From Candidatus Hydrogenedentota bacterium (lineage in GTDB: Bacteria; Hydrogenedentota; Hydrogenedentia; Hydrogenedentales; CAILVY01): 48,675 bases of DNA. The position numbers were made by a program, and so were the translations under genes. The notes beneath the pieces are model-generated. The model ran no database searches and was not told the DNA's origin. It saw nothing but the letters and a program-made list of their open reading frames with translations. Where the stretch lies: contig JAKQOG010000006.1 in the NCBI GenBank assembly GCA_029565395.1, positions 1-48,675 of the forward strand, given 5' to 3'. Positions 1 through 8,323 of the stretch are shown here, in pieces (within the stretch, counting starts at the first letter, position 1; the number at the start of each line of letters is the position of its first letter).

Positions 1-270
1 CACTATATCCGGCTGAAGGGCGCGCAAAGGCGCCAGATCGTCGTCGTCCATGGTATCGAGCCAGACAATCGGCAAACCATGGCGTAGCGCGTGAAAGGTT
101 AATCCTCCTGTATTGCCGAGGAGGGCATCGGAGAACGGCGAGAATGAACGTTTGAACCCTTTTATATTGCGTCCATCCAATAGTACGGCGGCTACTTCAT
201 GGTTCGAATCCAATAGCGGGAATAACATGCTTGCCGCAAGTTGTCCACTGCCCGCCAAGGCGATTCGCAT
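1..270 (-). CDS. formyltransferase-like protein (methionyl-tRNA formyltransferase family), N-terminal part
   Basis: Only the first 90 codons are in the window; the gene runs off the left edge. The protein opens with [12 protein letters not shown], a Rossmann-like first strand and loop, followed by a second strand (HEVAAVLLDGR) and, near residue 85, LRALQPDIV. This matches the start of the formyltransferase N-terminal fold, where Fmt typically has a Pro-Asp pair before a hydrophobic strand. The catalytic Asn-His-Asp region would lie beyond the edge, so the substrate cannot be told: Met-tRNA, a sugar nucleotide or another amine are all possible. The ATG overlaps the dtd stop codon as TAATG, so the two are probably co-transcribed and translationally coupled. 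A dtd-fmt pairing in tRNA quality control or initiation would make sense. Family assignment is moderately sure, exact function is not. Confidence 0.6.
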   Translation of the reverse strand, partial: MRIALAGSGQLAASMLFPLLDSNHEVAAVLLDGRNIKGFKRSFSPFSDALLGNTGGLTFHALRHGLPIVWLDTMDDDDLAPLRALQPDIV

Positions 271-719
271 TAAAATACCTTTCTTGAGTCCAGCAAGAGG
301 GTGACCGGGCCGTCATTGATGAGATGCACCGTCATATGCGCCCCAAATTCGCCCGTCGCCACCGTTAAGCCGCGTTCCCGCAAATGCATGGCCACCGATT
401 CGTATAGCGGTATGGCTTTCTCCGGACGCGCCGCCTCGGTGAAAGAAGGCCGCCGCCCCTTGCGGCAATCCCCGTGCAGGGTGAATTGGGAAACCACTAG
501 GACAGCACGTCCCACGTCTTCAACCGACAGATTGAATTTCCCCTGATCGTCATTGAAAATGCGCAACCCTGCTATTTTTTCCGAAATGTAACCGGCATCC
601 AGTTCCGTATCTTCGGCATCTACGCTCACCAGGGCCAGCAAGCCCGGCCCGATGGCTCCAATCACTTTCCCATCCACGGCGACGGACGCTTCCGATACAC
701 GTTGTACCACGGCCCTCAC
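270..719 (-). CDS. dtd: D-aminoacyl-tRNA deacylase
   Basis: DTD removes D-amino acids (and glycine mischarged on tRNA-Ala) from tRNAs in the cytoplasm. The 149-residue product has the usual family length and signatures: the start [13 protein letters not shown], the [17 protein letters not shown] stretch containing the conserved SQFTL motif, and the C-terminal GPVTLLLDS that carries the cross-subunit Gly-Pro motif. The reading frame is open further upstream, but I place the start at the GTG at 719 because AAAGGAG sits 8 nt before it, because family members begin exactly there, and because a good extended -10 (752-760) falls inside the longer version. It is followed without a gap by the formyltransferase-like gene. 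High confidence. Confidence 0.95.
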   Translation of the reverse strand: MRAVVQRVSEASVAVDGKVIGAIGPGLLALVSVDAEDTELDAGYISEKIAGLRIFNDDQGKFNLSVEDVGRAVLVVSQFTLHGDCRKGRRPSFTEAARPEKAIPLYESVAMHLRERGLTVATGEFGAHMTVHLINDGPVTLLLDSRKVF

Positions 720-751
720 GTTTGCGGCTCCTTTTTCATATTGATAGGAAA

Positions 752-760
752 AGTATAGCA
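752..760 (-). promoter_or_regulatory. extended -10 promoter for dtd
   Basis: On the minus strand TGCTATACT gives an extended -10 (TGn plus TATACT) about 33 nt before the GTG start of dtd. The -35 region is weak (GTTCTT-like), as is common with extended -10 promoters. Its position supports the shorter dtd start. Confidence 0.45.
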
Positions 761-841
761 TGTTATCGCCATAAAAGAACTTCATGATATGCTAGTGGGC
801 GCTGAACGATGAATATCCACCTGCAATAAGGAGAAGAAGCT

Positions 842-994
842 GTGATTATTGGAATCCCAAGGGAAATTGAGCCTGATGAAAACCGTGTAGCCATCACCCC
901 ATTATTGAAAGGGTTGAATGTCTGGCAGGGGCGTCTGACCTGCCGGGCAGTGGCGGAGAGTTTGGGCATGAAGTATCACGAGGTGATTCTTTGA
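842..994 (+). pseudogene. 5' remnant of alanine dehydrogenase / NAD(P) transhydrogenase alpha gene
   Basis: A GTG preceded by AAGGAGAAGAAG begins a 50-codon frame reading MIIGIPREIEPDENRVAITP. That is the hallmark N-terminus of alanine dehydrogenase and of the transhydrogenase alpha subunit (family members usually read like IGVPKEIKxGExRVAxTP). Directly after the Thr-Pro the resemblance stops and the frame closes at 994, whereas complete proteins run to about 370 residues. The last 4 nt overlap the TTG start of the next gene. The start and ribosome site survive while more than 300 codons are missing, so this is a truncated gene or an assembly join. It could still act as a leader peptide for the downstream gene, but nothing shows that. 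Confidence 0.65.
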
Positions 995-2157
995 GTCTTG
1001 AGCGCATACGGCATGACATGATGTTTCTGGCGGGGCAATTGATGCATCGCAGTGCCCAAACGCAAGAGGAACGCCGTGCCGCCGAATATATTTTGGGACG
1101 ATTTAAGGAACACACCCTGAATGCCGAAATCGATGATTTCTACAGCATTGACAATTTCAGTTATTTGTTTGCCTCCTATTACGGCGAATTCCTGGTGGTT
1201 GCCCTGTTTGCCTTTTGGTGGCCGCTTATGGCCGGACTCTATGGAACAGGAATCCTTATCGCCTATTTAGCCGAGTTTTTAGGCTTTACGGTTTTTTCCC
1301 GGTTTATGCCACATTATGAAACACAAAACGTAATGGCGCGCTTCCTGGCACCCAGGCCCGAGCATCTCTTTATCATCACCGCATATTATGACAGCGGCTA
1401 TGCGGGACCGATGACCCAGCCCGGGCGAATACGCTGGATACGGCCCATTCATCACTTGGTTGTCTTTTGCATGGTGATTGTGACGGCGTCGTGTTTTACC
1501 GAAGCGTTGGGCGTGTTTACGGACACGGCGCAGCCCTATGCCTTGTATGTGCGCTGGGCCAGTGTGTTGTGTTTGCTGAGTGTAGCGGCGTTCCTTTTCA
1601 TTTCCTCCTCCCAGACAGACGATATCCGCGGCGCCAACAATAACGCATCCGGGGTAGCCGCCCTCTTGAATCTATGTGAACGTCTTGCCCGGCAACCCAT
1701 TGAAACGGCGGACGTATGGCTGGTGGCCGCCGGTAGTCAGGAGGCCTGGATGAGTGGAATTCACCGCCTGCTCAAATCCAACCGTCTGGACGAAGAGCAG
1801 ACGTACATACTGAATCTGGAGGCTGTGGGCGCAGGGACGCTTCATTATCTTACCGGCGAAGGGATGCTTAATTTGATGCCCGCGTCTAAAGACATGGTGT
1901 CCGCCGCGGAAAAAGTGGCCGGGGAATTCAATGTAACCCCCGCCGTGTTGCGTCATGTGCCCTCCGCCATGCATATCCCGCTGGCCCATGGTTATAGGGC
2001 AATGTCCATTATGGGGCTTGACAAGAACCGTTTTCCGGTCAATTGGAATTGTGTGGCAGACCTCGTCACTGCTGTGGAGGAGCCCATGATTGAGCGGGCC
2101 TCCTTGTTTGCAGAAGCAACCTTGCGGCACTTGCAGGCGGAACTTTTGAACAAATAG
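991..2157 (+). CDS. membrane M28-peptidase-like protein with lost zinc ligands
   Basis: A 388-residue protein with the layout of an M28 aminopeptidase domain interrupted by hydrophobic segments (about residues 65-105 and 155-205). The M28 landmarks are recognisable but substituted: the usual AHYDS is AYYDS (Tyr132 for His), GADDNASG is GANNNASG (Asn216-Asn217 for Asp-Asp), the catalytic Glu-Glu is Gln250-Glu251, NLDxxG is NLEAVG (Glu277), and the last His region reads NWNCVADL (351-358) with no His. The fold is therefore likely kept while zinc binding and peptidase activity are probably gone, suggesting a binding or scaffold role at the membrane. The TTG start is favoured by GAGGTGA (980-986) just upstream; ATGs at 1018 and 1021 are alternatives. 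Confidence 0.7.
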   Translation: MSLERIRHDMMFLAGQLMHRSAQTQEERRAAEYILGRFKEHTLNAEIDDFYSIDNFSYLFASYYGEFLVVALFAFWWPLMAGLYGTGILIAYLAEFLGFTVFSRFMPHYETQNVMARFLAPRPEHLFIITAYYDSGYAGPMTQPGRIRWIRPIHHLVVFCMVIVTASCFTEALGVFTDTAQPYALYVRWASVLCLLSVAAFLFISSSQTDDIRGANNNASGVAALLNLCERLARQPIETADVWLVAAGSQEAWMSGIHRLLKSNRLDEEQTYILNLEAVGAGTLHYLTGEGMLNLMPASKDMVSAAEKVAGEFNVTPAVLRHVPSAMHIPLAHGYRAMSIMGLDKNRFPVNWNCVADLVTAVEEPMIERASLFAEATLRHLQAELLNK

Positions 2158-2278
2158 CTTCCTGATGGTGTAAGAGGCTGCAAAACAGATGATCCAAGAA
2201 ACATGAACCTGATAGACTGTATAAATGTTCATGAATTTGAAGTGTGCAACGTGGAATACCATGGGAGGAAGGGAAAAT

Positions 2279-3643
2279 ATGGAACTGAATCCAACCATTT
2301 TCCGGGAGTACGACATTCGGGGCATTGTGGATAAAGACTTAGACGAGTCGGTCTTTGAGTGCATAGGGAAAGCCCTTGTCGCATACATGAAGGGGAAACT
2401 GCCCCATAAAACACTCGTGGTGGGGCGGGATGGACGCCTTACCGGGAAAATGTATGCCCAGGCCGCCATTGACGGCATAACCTCCTGCGGTGTCAATGTC
2501 ATCGATATCGGTCAGGTTCCCACGCCGGTATGTTATTTTGCGCTGAACACGCTGAAGGTGGATGGAGGGTTGATGCTCACCGCGAGCCATAATCCCAAAG
2601 AATATAACGGGACGAAAGTGGCTGTTGGCAAAACCACCATTTATGGGAAAAAGATTCAAGATCTCTATAAAGTGGCGAAGGAAGGCAGATTTCCTGTTGC
2701 GAAAGGTCCTGTGACCATTACCCGCATGAATATGGTTCCGGCCTATCAGAAACGCATTCTCCGTGATATCAAGCTCAAGCGCAAATTGCGCGTTGTGGTG
2801 GATGCGGGCAACGGCGTGGGGGGCGTGGTAGCCGTTCCCTTGTATGAAGCGCTCGGATGCGAGGTTATTCCCCTGTATTGCGGTGTGGATGGCAGTTTTC
2901 CCAATCATCATCCGGATCCGACAAAGCCGGATAACCTGAAAAAGCTCATCAACACCGTTAAAAAATATAAGGCGGATGTGGGCATTGCCTTTGACGGCGA
3001 CGTGGATCGCCTGGGCGGCTGTGATGAAAAGGGAAACATTCTTTGGGGGGATCGGTTGTTGGCGCTGTTTGCACGGAGCATTCTCAAGGAAAAACCGGGC
3101 GCGGTGATTATGGGCGAGGTGAAGTGCTCCCGGGGACTCTATGAGGACATTAAACGGCATGGCGGCAAGCCTGAAATGTGGCGTACCGGGCATTCCCATA
3201 TCAAGGCGGGGATGATTGAGAAAAAAGCCCAAATCGCCGGTGAAATGAGCGGGCATATTTTTTTCAAGCATCGCTGGTACGGGTTTGATGACGCCATATA
3301 CAGTGCGGCGCGGCTGTTGGAATTGCTGGCCGCAGGAAAGAAACCGCTCAGCGCCCATTTGGCTACGATCCCCAAGCGCCCGGTAACGCCGGAGATTGAA
3401 GTGCCCAGCACGGATGAAACGAAATTTGAAGTGATAAAACGCGCTACGGCGTATTTCCAATCGCAAGGATTGAATGTTCTTACGATTGACGGTGCACGGA
3501 TCGAGTTTCCCGATGGATGGGGATTGCTCCGCGCGTCCAACACCGCTCCCAAACTTGTTGTGCGCGTCGAAGCCGAGACCACCGAACGGGTAAAGGAGAT
3601 TCGCTCCATGATTGAGACCAAGTTAGGGGAATTGAACAAGTAG
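2279..3643 (+). CDS. phosphomannomutase/phosphoglucomutase
   Basis: A cytosolic alpha-D-phosphohexomutase that interconverts hexose 1- and 6-phosphates (mannose and/or glucose) for sugar-nucleotide and polysaccharide synthesis. All four family signatures are present in the 454-residue protein: the phosphoserine loop TASHNPKEYNG (Ser103), the magnesium loop FDGDVDR (Asp239, Asp241, Asp243), the sugar-specificity loop GEMSGH, and the C-terminal phosphate-binding RASNTAPKLVVRVE. Length and the N-terminal FREYDIRG match bacterial PMM/PGM (AlgC/ManB type). I start at the ATG at 2279 because GGAGGAAGG lies about 6 nt before it and the residues encoded upstream are not family-like. Specificity for mannose versus glucose cannot be read from sequence alone. 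Confidence 0.93.
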   Translation: MELNPTIFREYDIRGIVDKDLDESVFECIGKALVAYMKGKLPHKTLVVGRDGRLTGKMYAQAAIDGITSCGVNVIDIGQVPTPVCYFALNTLKVDGGLMLTASHNPKEYNGTKVAVGKTTIYGKKIQDLYKVAKEGRFPVAKGPVTITRMNMVPAYQKRILRDIKLKRKLRVVVDAGNGVGGVVAVPLYEALGCEVIPLYCGVDGSFPNHHPDPTKPDNLKKLINTVKKYKADVGIAFDGDVDRLGGCDEKGNILWGDRLLALFARSILKEKPGAVIMGEVKCSRGLYEDIKRHGGKPEMWRTGHSHIKAGMIEKKAQIAGEMSGHIFFKHRWYGFDDAIYSAARLLELLAAGKKPLSAHLATIPKRPVTPEIEVPSTDETKFEVIKRATAYFQSQGLNVLTIDGARIEFPDGWGLLRASNTAPKLVVRVEAETTERVKEIRSMIETKLGELNK

Positions 3644-3669
3644 ACCGGAAATGGTGAACGATCAACGAT

Positions 3670-3704
3670 AACTCCCCGGCTTCCCAAGGAAACTGGGGAG
3701 TTTT
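3670..3704. terminator. bidirectional hairpin terminator
   Basis: AACTCCCC (3670-3677) pairs with GGGGAGTT (3695-3702), followed on the + strand by a short T run. It lies between the convergent phosphohexomutase and pseudopilin genes and could serve both. The T tract is short, so efficiency is uncertain. Confidence 0.5.
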
Positions 3705-3724
3705 GATCTCAAATCCGTTTGCGG

Positions 3725-4705
3725 TCAACCGTTCAAGAGCGCATTCAAGGTGGCCATGTCTTCGGTTACCGGCGCCTCACCCCCGGGACAGGGCTGATAA
3801 CGAATAAATTGCACGTGTCCGTCTAAATACAATACATTGCAGCCCCCCGGCACATGATTGTAGCTCTCCGCCTTCAGCGATACCTGATCCATCATGACAA
3901 ATACGGTGCTTTGAGCCTGGGCGCTGGCCGCCGGATTATTAATATCCGTTATCAGGAAACGTTCAATGCCCTCACGGAGACGGTATACGGTGTTCCCCCC
4001 TCCATTGCCGTAGCCGATCAAATCATCACTCGTCATATCCGTGTCAATCGCCGCATTGAAGGCGCCCTTGTCCCCGCTGGCGTATGCACTCACCAAGTCA
4101 TTGGCGAGAGAGAGCAATCCATAGATAAATTGCGCCGGGGCCGTACTGCCGCTGGGAGGCATCTCTTCGGCATCAAGGAAGCTTGTTAGAAGGGTCAACA
4201 ACTCGTCAATTTCCAACGGAGGATACTCGCAGCCGATGCGATCCAACACCCAACCCGTGTATAGATAACTCGCATCAATGGCCCGTGCACAATCGTCCCC
4301 ATGACGCGCGGGAACGTTAAAACACCAGTCCCCTTCATCATTGTGTGCGCGTTTCACCGATTCCGAGAAGCTCGCATCCGAAGGGCAGAACGTTATCATC
4401 GGATCGGCGATATACTCCGGATAAAGTGAAAACATGTTCGGACCGGCATCGGCTATGGGATCCTCAGTAAGCCCACCGCCCGGATTCGGAAAATAGCCAA
4501 TCTGTATCACCGGCCAGCGTTCCCCCTTGGATTCATTTGCATACATTTTATATACCAATCCCCATTCTTTAAGATTATTTTGACAACTGGATCGGCGCGC
4601 AGATTCCCGTGCACGCGCCAGCGCCGGTAACAATATCGCGGCCAAAATGCCAATAATGGCAATTACTACAAGAAGTTCAATCAATGTAAAACCGGGCTTT
4701 TTCAT
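3725..4705 (-). CDS. type II secretion-type pseudopilin (H-X9-DG family)
   Basis: A 326-residue protein beginning [19 protein letters not shown], a textbook type III (prepilin) signal: cleavage after Gly5, then Phe, with Glu at +5 of the mature protein, followed by a hydrophobic helix. Near the C-terminus it carries [17 protein letters not shown], the H-X9-DG motif common in the large prepilin-like families of Planctomycetes, Lentisphaerae and allied phyla. It is expected in the inner membrane or periplasm after prepilin-peptidase processing, as part of a pseudopilus or as a surface protein; its precise role is unknown. The start at 4705 is set by AAAGGAGAT six nt upstream. No other secretion-system genes lie nearby, consistent with these proteins often being orphans. 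Confidence 0.88.
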   Translation of the reverse strand: MKKPGFTLIELLVVIAIIGILAAILLPALARARESARRSSCQNNLKEWGLVYKMYANESKGERWPVIQIGYFPNPGGGLTEDPIADAGPNMFSLYPEYIADPMITFCPSDASFSESVKRAHNDEGDWCFNVPARHGDDCARAIDASYLYTGWVLDRIGCEYPPLEIDELLTLLTSFLDAEEMPPSGSTAPAQFIYGLLSLANDLVSAYASGDKGAFNAAIDTDMTSDDLIGYGNGGGNTVYRLREGIERFLITDINNPAASAQAQSTVFVMMDQVSLKAESYNHVPGGCNVLYLDGHVQFIRYQPCPGGEAPVTEDMATLNALLNG

Positions 4706-4830
4706 GACGGATCTCCTTTTTTTGAATGAATTCATTTGTTATTTTTCACCCATGCACTAAGCACTTCACACGCTTTGGGTATTTTATAGTATTCGTAAAT
4801 TTACATCAAATAGCACAAATTCCTACGTTT

Positions 4831-4858
4831 TCATTCTGGATGGAGTCATTCTGGATGG
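4831..4858. repeat. 15-nt direct repeat pair upstream of the exosortase gene
   Basis: TCATTCTGGATGG occurs at 4831-4843 and again at 4846-4858, one 15-nt step apart, in the divergent region between the pseudopilin and exosortase genes. It could be a regulator site or a slippage duplication. Confidence 0.45.
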
Positions 4859-4878
4859 GGTTTGCGTGAAATGGATTG

Positions 4879-4906
4879 TTCTTGATATGCTTCAACCTCT
4901 TATAAT
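4879..4906 (+). promoter_or_regulatory. sigma-70-like promoter for the exosortase gene
   Basis: TTCTTG (4879-4884), a 16-nt spacer and a consensus TATAAT (4901-4906) lie 84 nt before the exosortase start and just after the 15-nt direct repeat. The -10 is perfect; the -35 is weak. Confidence 0.45.
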
Positions 4907-4990
4907 TGGGAAAAATATGCATGCCGCCCCAGGTGATGATTGCCTAACACAGAGGGGTGAATTGCTTTAGAGAATGGTGAAAAAGTGTAA

Positions 4991-6514
4991 ATGACAGACA
5001 AGAAAGACATATCGCACGAGGAAAAAAAGAAAACGAGGCGCCGTTCATATCGTTTCATTGCGGTGTTTGTGGTATGCGTATTGACTTTCCTGGCCGGATA
5101 CCGGTTTATCATTCCAACCCGCGCCAATGATTGGTATTTGTTTCAGGTGGCGCGGCACACCTCTTGGGCGCTCAGTAAAATCGGCGATTCCTCCGAACTG
5201 GAGCCTGTCCGGAAGAACTTGCCGAATCCAGCGCTGATACGCGCCACCATAGCCGCTTGGGAACGGGGGCAAAAAGAGGCCACCCCGGAGGAAGTGGCGC
5301 AAATGTCCGATGCCCCGCTTACCGCCTGGGAACGGTGGTCCTATAAATCACTGGAAGATCGCCGGGAAGGACTGGGACGAACTTACGGCCCCAGTGTGCA
5401 TTTCATTCTGAAGGCAAGTCCGGTCCAGCGGATAAAAATGGACGAGGACCGGCTGGCGGAGTTGGAAAATGCACACGGCATATCCGCATCGGAACGCGCC
5501 CGGAAAAAGCAGGAAATTCAAAGCGAGATCGAGGCCTTGAAAGCGAAAAAGGGCGCTGAGGCGGGCCGTGGATACTCATTTCCCTTCATTGTCGTGTCGG
5601 AATGCGGCGCCATCGAAGTGATGGCGATTTTTTTCGCGGCGGTTATGGCGTTTCCCACACGGTGGTGGCGCAAACTGATAGGTGTTCTCCTGGGAATTCC
5701 CATCATGTATTGCGTGAATATTTTCCGGCTGACCTGCCTCGCCGTCATCGGTGCGTTGAATGGCGGGGGACCGTGGTTCGATTTTTCGCATCAATACGTG
5801 TGGCAGGCGATTTATATTGTCTTTGTTGTCGCGGTGTGGCTGGCCTGGATCGAATTTTTGGTCAACCGTCAGACATGGGTGGAGTCCTATGTAAAAATGC
5901 TGTTGCTTGAAGGCACGCGCACCCGGAATATCCTGTTATTCTCCGCTAAGTTTCTGATCGCGGTTTCCGTGTTGGTGTTGGCCTGGTGGACCGTCATCCC
6001 CTATTACGGGTATTTCCTTCTGCAAACCTCTGGCGCCATCGCAAAGCATATCTTCGGCGTGCCCATCGACTTCGGATACATTTCGGCGCAAGGCCTGTTT
6101 AACACCGGCACAAAACTTATTTTCCGAATTGGCCAACGCGAACCCGCCATGAGCATCGCGTTGCTGGTTACCAACATCCCGCCATACATCGCATTAGTGC
6201 TTGCCACGGCAAAATTGGGCTGGCTGCGCCGCCTGAAGGTGCTGCTATATGGATGCGGAATTCTCATTACCGGTCATATTCTGTATATCGCCATTGTGAT
6301 ACGATTCCAAGACGCGCTTCGCAGTGCCAGCGAGCTCCCCACGGCGGTTATCCAGTTTTTCCTGACGCTGCCGTTCCTGTTGTGGATAATTTTTGCCTAT
6401 TGGGATCAGATTGCCGGACGAAACAAAAAAGATTCCGAAAACGGCGCATCCAATAGCGAACAACAGAATGCGTCTGTACAATCCCCTGATTCAACCGGAA
6501 ACAGTGCGCAGTAA
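4991..6514 (+). CDS. exosortase/archaeosortase-family transpeptidase, two-halved
   Basis: A 507-residue polytopic membrane protein. The first half contains the exosortase catalytic set: Cys205 in VVSECGAIEV, Arg246 in VNIFRL and His267 in FDFSHQYVW. Exosortases cut C-terminal sorting signals of exported proteins and may transfer them to surface polymers. A soluble stretch of roughly 150 residues, including a charged probable coiled coil (about 155-193), separates the first membrane helix from the catalytic core. The second half (about 330-480) repeats the general pattern (YFLLQTSGAIAKHIFG, then LLVTNIPPYIALVL, then RRLKVLLYGCGILITGHIL) without the Cys or Arg. The tail is hydrophilic (residues 470-507). 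The gene has its own TATAAT promoter and precedes a sugar epimerase. Family assignment is strong; its substrates are unknown. Confidence 0.85.
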   Translation: MTDKKDISHEEKKKTRRRSYRFIAVFVVCVLTFLAGYRFIIPTRANDWYLFQVARHTSWALSKIGDSSELEPVRKNLPNPALIRATIAAWERGQKEATPEEVAQMSDAPLTAWERWSYKSLEDRREGLGRTYGPSVHFILKASPVQRIKMDEDRLAELENAHGISASERARKKQEIQSEIEALKAKKGAEAGRGYSFPFIVVSECGAIEVMAIFFAAVMAFPTRWWRKLIGVLLGIPIMYCVNIFRLTCLAVIGALNGGGPWFDFSHQYVWQAIYIVFVVAVWLAWIEFLVNRQTWVESYVKMLLLEGTRTRNILLFSAKFLIAVSVLVLAWWTVIPYYGYFLLQTSGAIAKHIFGVPIDFGYISAQGLFNTGTKLIFRIGQREPAMSIALLVTNIPPYIALVLATAKLGWLRRLKVLLYGCGILITGHILYIAIVIRFQDALRSASELPTAVIQFFLTLPFLLWIIFAYWDQIAGRNKKDSENGASNSEQQNASVQSPDSTGNSAQ

Positions 6515-6583
6515 TCCGTAGGGTTGCTTTTTAAATAATCGAAGTAACGTGTTTTTTCGTGAATTATTGCAGGAGGATATGAC

Positions 6584-7861
6584 ATGACTACCCATGAACG
6601 CATCCGTCATATGCTGGAAGAAATGCGCCACCATCTCTACAAGGAATTGTTGCCCTTTTGGGCCGTGCGCGGCGTGGACAAACAATACGGTGGATTTTTA
6701 ACCTATCTTGACAAGGACGGCAATCCCACCGGCGAGACCTTGAAAACCATTATCTGCCAGAACCGGATGATTTATACCTATTCCTCCGCATATCGCGCAG
6801 GGGTGGCGGGCAAGGATTTCCTCGATATCGCCAAACAGGGCGTCGATTTCCTCATCAAGCATTTCTGGGATGAACGAAACAGCGGCTGGTTCTGGATTAC
6901 CGAGCAGGATGGCACGCCGCACGACCGCAGCAAAATCATGTACGGCCATTCCTTTGCCATTTATGCTCTGAGTGAGTATGCCATGGCCTCGGGTGATCAG
7001 CGGGCCCTGGAATATGCCGAAGAAACCCTTTCCGTCCTCAAAACACGCGCTGCTGACCTTGCCTATGGCGGCGTGGGAGAATTTTTCGAGGAAGACTGGA
7101 GTTTTAAGAAGCCCGGCGTCTATGGCGGTGACCGCAAATCCTTCGACGTGCACATGCACCTCATGGAGGCCTTCACCAACCTCTATGAAGCCACTGGCAA
7201 TCCCCAACATAAATGGGAAACTCAAAATATCATTAATTTGATCTTCAAACACATCATTCATCCCAAATTTGGCACGGGCCTTGCCCAGTTCAGCTTCGAT
7301 TGGACACCCTTGCGCGCCATCCTCTTTAAAAATGTCTGGGGCGCGGACCGCGATGTGGAGGATGATGAAGGACGTCCATTGAATAACACCAGTTTCGGCC
7401 ATAACATTGAGTTCAACTGGCTGCTCAAACATTCCCTCCATATTCTTGGCATGGAGTTGGAACCGTATAAAGACGGTATGCGGAAAATTTTCGACCATGC
7501 GATCAAATATGGCGTTGACTGGGAAAAGGGTGGCGTGTATTGCGAAGGCCCGCATGATGGCCCCGCCCGCGAGAAAAACAAGGAGTTCTGGCAGCAATCC
7601 GAAGCACTGACGGGATTTCTGGATGCTTGCCTCATGTTTGGTTGTGATAAATATCTCGACGCCTACGCGAACATTCACCGCTTCGTAATGGACGTCGTAA
7701 TCAACCACAAGGTGGGGGAGTGGTGGCCCCTGTTCGACGAAAACAACACCCTGCTCTGGACCCATATGGCCCATGCTTGGAAAATTAATTATCATACCGT
7801 GCGAGCCGCCATCCAATCCGAAATCCGCCTCGCCAAACTCCTGGCCCAAACCCCGGAATAA
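6584..7861 (+). CDS. AGE-family sugar epimerase (cellobiose/N-acylglucosamine 2-epimerase type)
   Basis: A 425-residue cytosolic (alpha/alpha)6-barrel protein of the N-acylglucosamine 2-epimerase family, which inverts C2 of aldoses or N-acetylhexosamines, or isomerises aldose and ketose. Family marks include the N-terminal WAVRGVDKQYGGFLTYLD, GHSFAIYALSEYA in the middle, GHNIEFNWLL carrying the conserved active-site His, and a C-terminal WTHMAHAWKINYHT with further conserved His residues. The pattern HNIEFNWLL is closest to cellobiose 2-epimerases (usually HDIEFxWLL), but free-sugar specificity cannot be fixed. GGAGGAT sits 7 nt before the ATG. It follows the exosortase by 69 nt on the same strand and may share its transcript; it would also fit the sugar catabolism implied elsewhere in the window. 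Confidence 0.9.
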   Translation: MTTHERIRHMLEEMRHHLYKELLPFWAVRGVDKQYGGFLTYLDKDGNPTGETLKTIICQNRMIYTYSSAYRAGVAGKDFLDIAKQGVDFLIKHFWDERNSGWFWITEQDGTPHDRSKIMYGHSFAIYALSEYAMASGDQRALEYAEETLSVLKTRAADLAYGGVGEFFEEDWSFKKPGVYGGDRKSFDVHMHLMEAFTNLYEATGNPQHKWETQNIINLIFKHIIHPKFGTGLAQFSFDWTPLRAILFKNVWGADRDVEDDEGRPLNNTSFGHNIEFNWLLKHSLHILGMELEPYKDGMRKIFDHAIKYGVDWEKGGVYCEGPHDGPAREKNKEFWQQSEALTGFLDACLMFGCDKYLDAYANIHRFVMDVVINHKVGEWWPLFDENNTLLWTHMAHAWKINYHTVRAAIQSEIRLAKLLAQTPE

Positions 7862-7975
7862 TCAACAAAATAATATAGTCAGCGCCTGGGTGAACTGAGA
7901 AGACACACCCAATGCGTCCATACGTCTATTACCATCGTGTCCTCTTTTATCGCTGCTTCCACTTCTTTTGCCCTA

Positions 7976-8064
7976 TCCTCTTAGTCCTTTCGATCCTTTC
8001 GGTCCTCTTGGTCCTATTCTCCCAGTTTTCCTAGTCTTCCCAGACCTCCCAGTCTTCCCACTGG
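7976..8064. repeat. degenerate 9-nt tandem array, pyrimidine-rich
   Basis: Ten consecutive units beginning TCC recur every 9 nt (one unit is 8 nt), e.g. TCCTTTCGA, TCCTTTCGG, TCCTCTTGG, TCCTAGTCT, TCCCAGTCT. The array is in the 385-nt non-coding stretch between the epimerase and tRNA-Glu. No open frame or hairpin accounts for it. The first half favours CTTGG/TTTCG endings and the second half CAGTCT endings, as if two sub-arrays had expanded. Confidence 0.7.
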
Positions 8065-8134
8065 TTTACATCCCCTGTTGTCTTGTGTTTCTACGAAGAA
8101 ATGAGCATAGCGAGTGATGCGTCAATCTGTTTTT

Positions 8135-8164
8135 TTGACATGCCCCCGCTTCATTTGGTATAGT
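8135..8164 (+). promoter_or_regulatory. sigma-70 promoter for tRNA-Glu
   Basis: A perfect -35 TTGACA (8135-8140), an 18-nt spacer and TATAGT (8159-8164) lie about 80 nt upstream of the tRNA, leaving a short 5' leader. The motif strength fits a stable-RNA promoter. Confidence 0.7.
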
Positions 8165-8246
8165 ATACGTGCATTTCGGGTATGAATCCGCGCGCGGGAC
8201 ATCCGCCCGCAATACTCACTAACATTTTAATGTGCTAATGCTCTGC

Positions 8247-8323
8247 GTCCCCATCGTCTAGCCTGGTTAGGACACAGCCCTTTCAAGGCTGCGGCACGAG
8301 TTCAAATCTCGTTGGGGACGCCA
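8247..8323 (+). tRNA. tRNA-Glu (TTC)
   Basis: A complete cloverleaf: acceptor GTCCCCA/TGGGGAC, a D-arm with GGTTAGGAC, anticodon stem CAGCC/GGCTG around the loop CTTTCAA (anticodon TTC at its centre), and T-arm ACGAG-TTCAAAT-CTCGT. CCA is encoded at 8321-8323, followed by a T run that may end transcription. The 3' part, from the D-loop onward, is repeated 612 nt downstream. Confidence 0.96.

Noticed and set aside
2339..3466. Long open frame antisense to the phosphohexomutase gene
   Set aside because: It mirrors the codon pattern of the conserved + strand gene, has no ribosome site or family motif.
6698..7849. Long open frame antisense to the AGE epimerase gene
   Set aside because: Shadow of a well-conserved enzyme gene; its predicted protein shows no domain.
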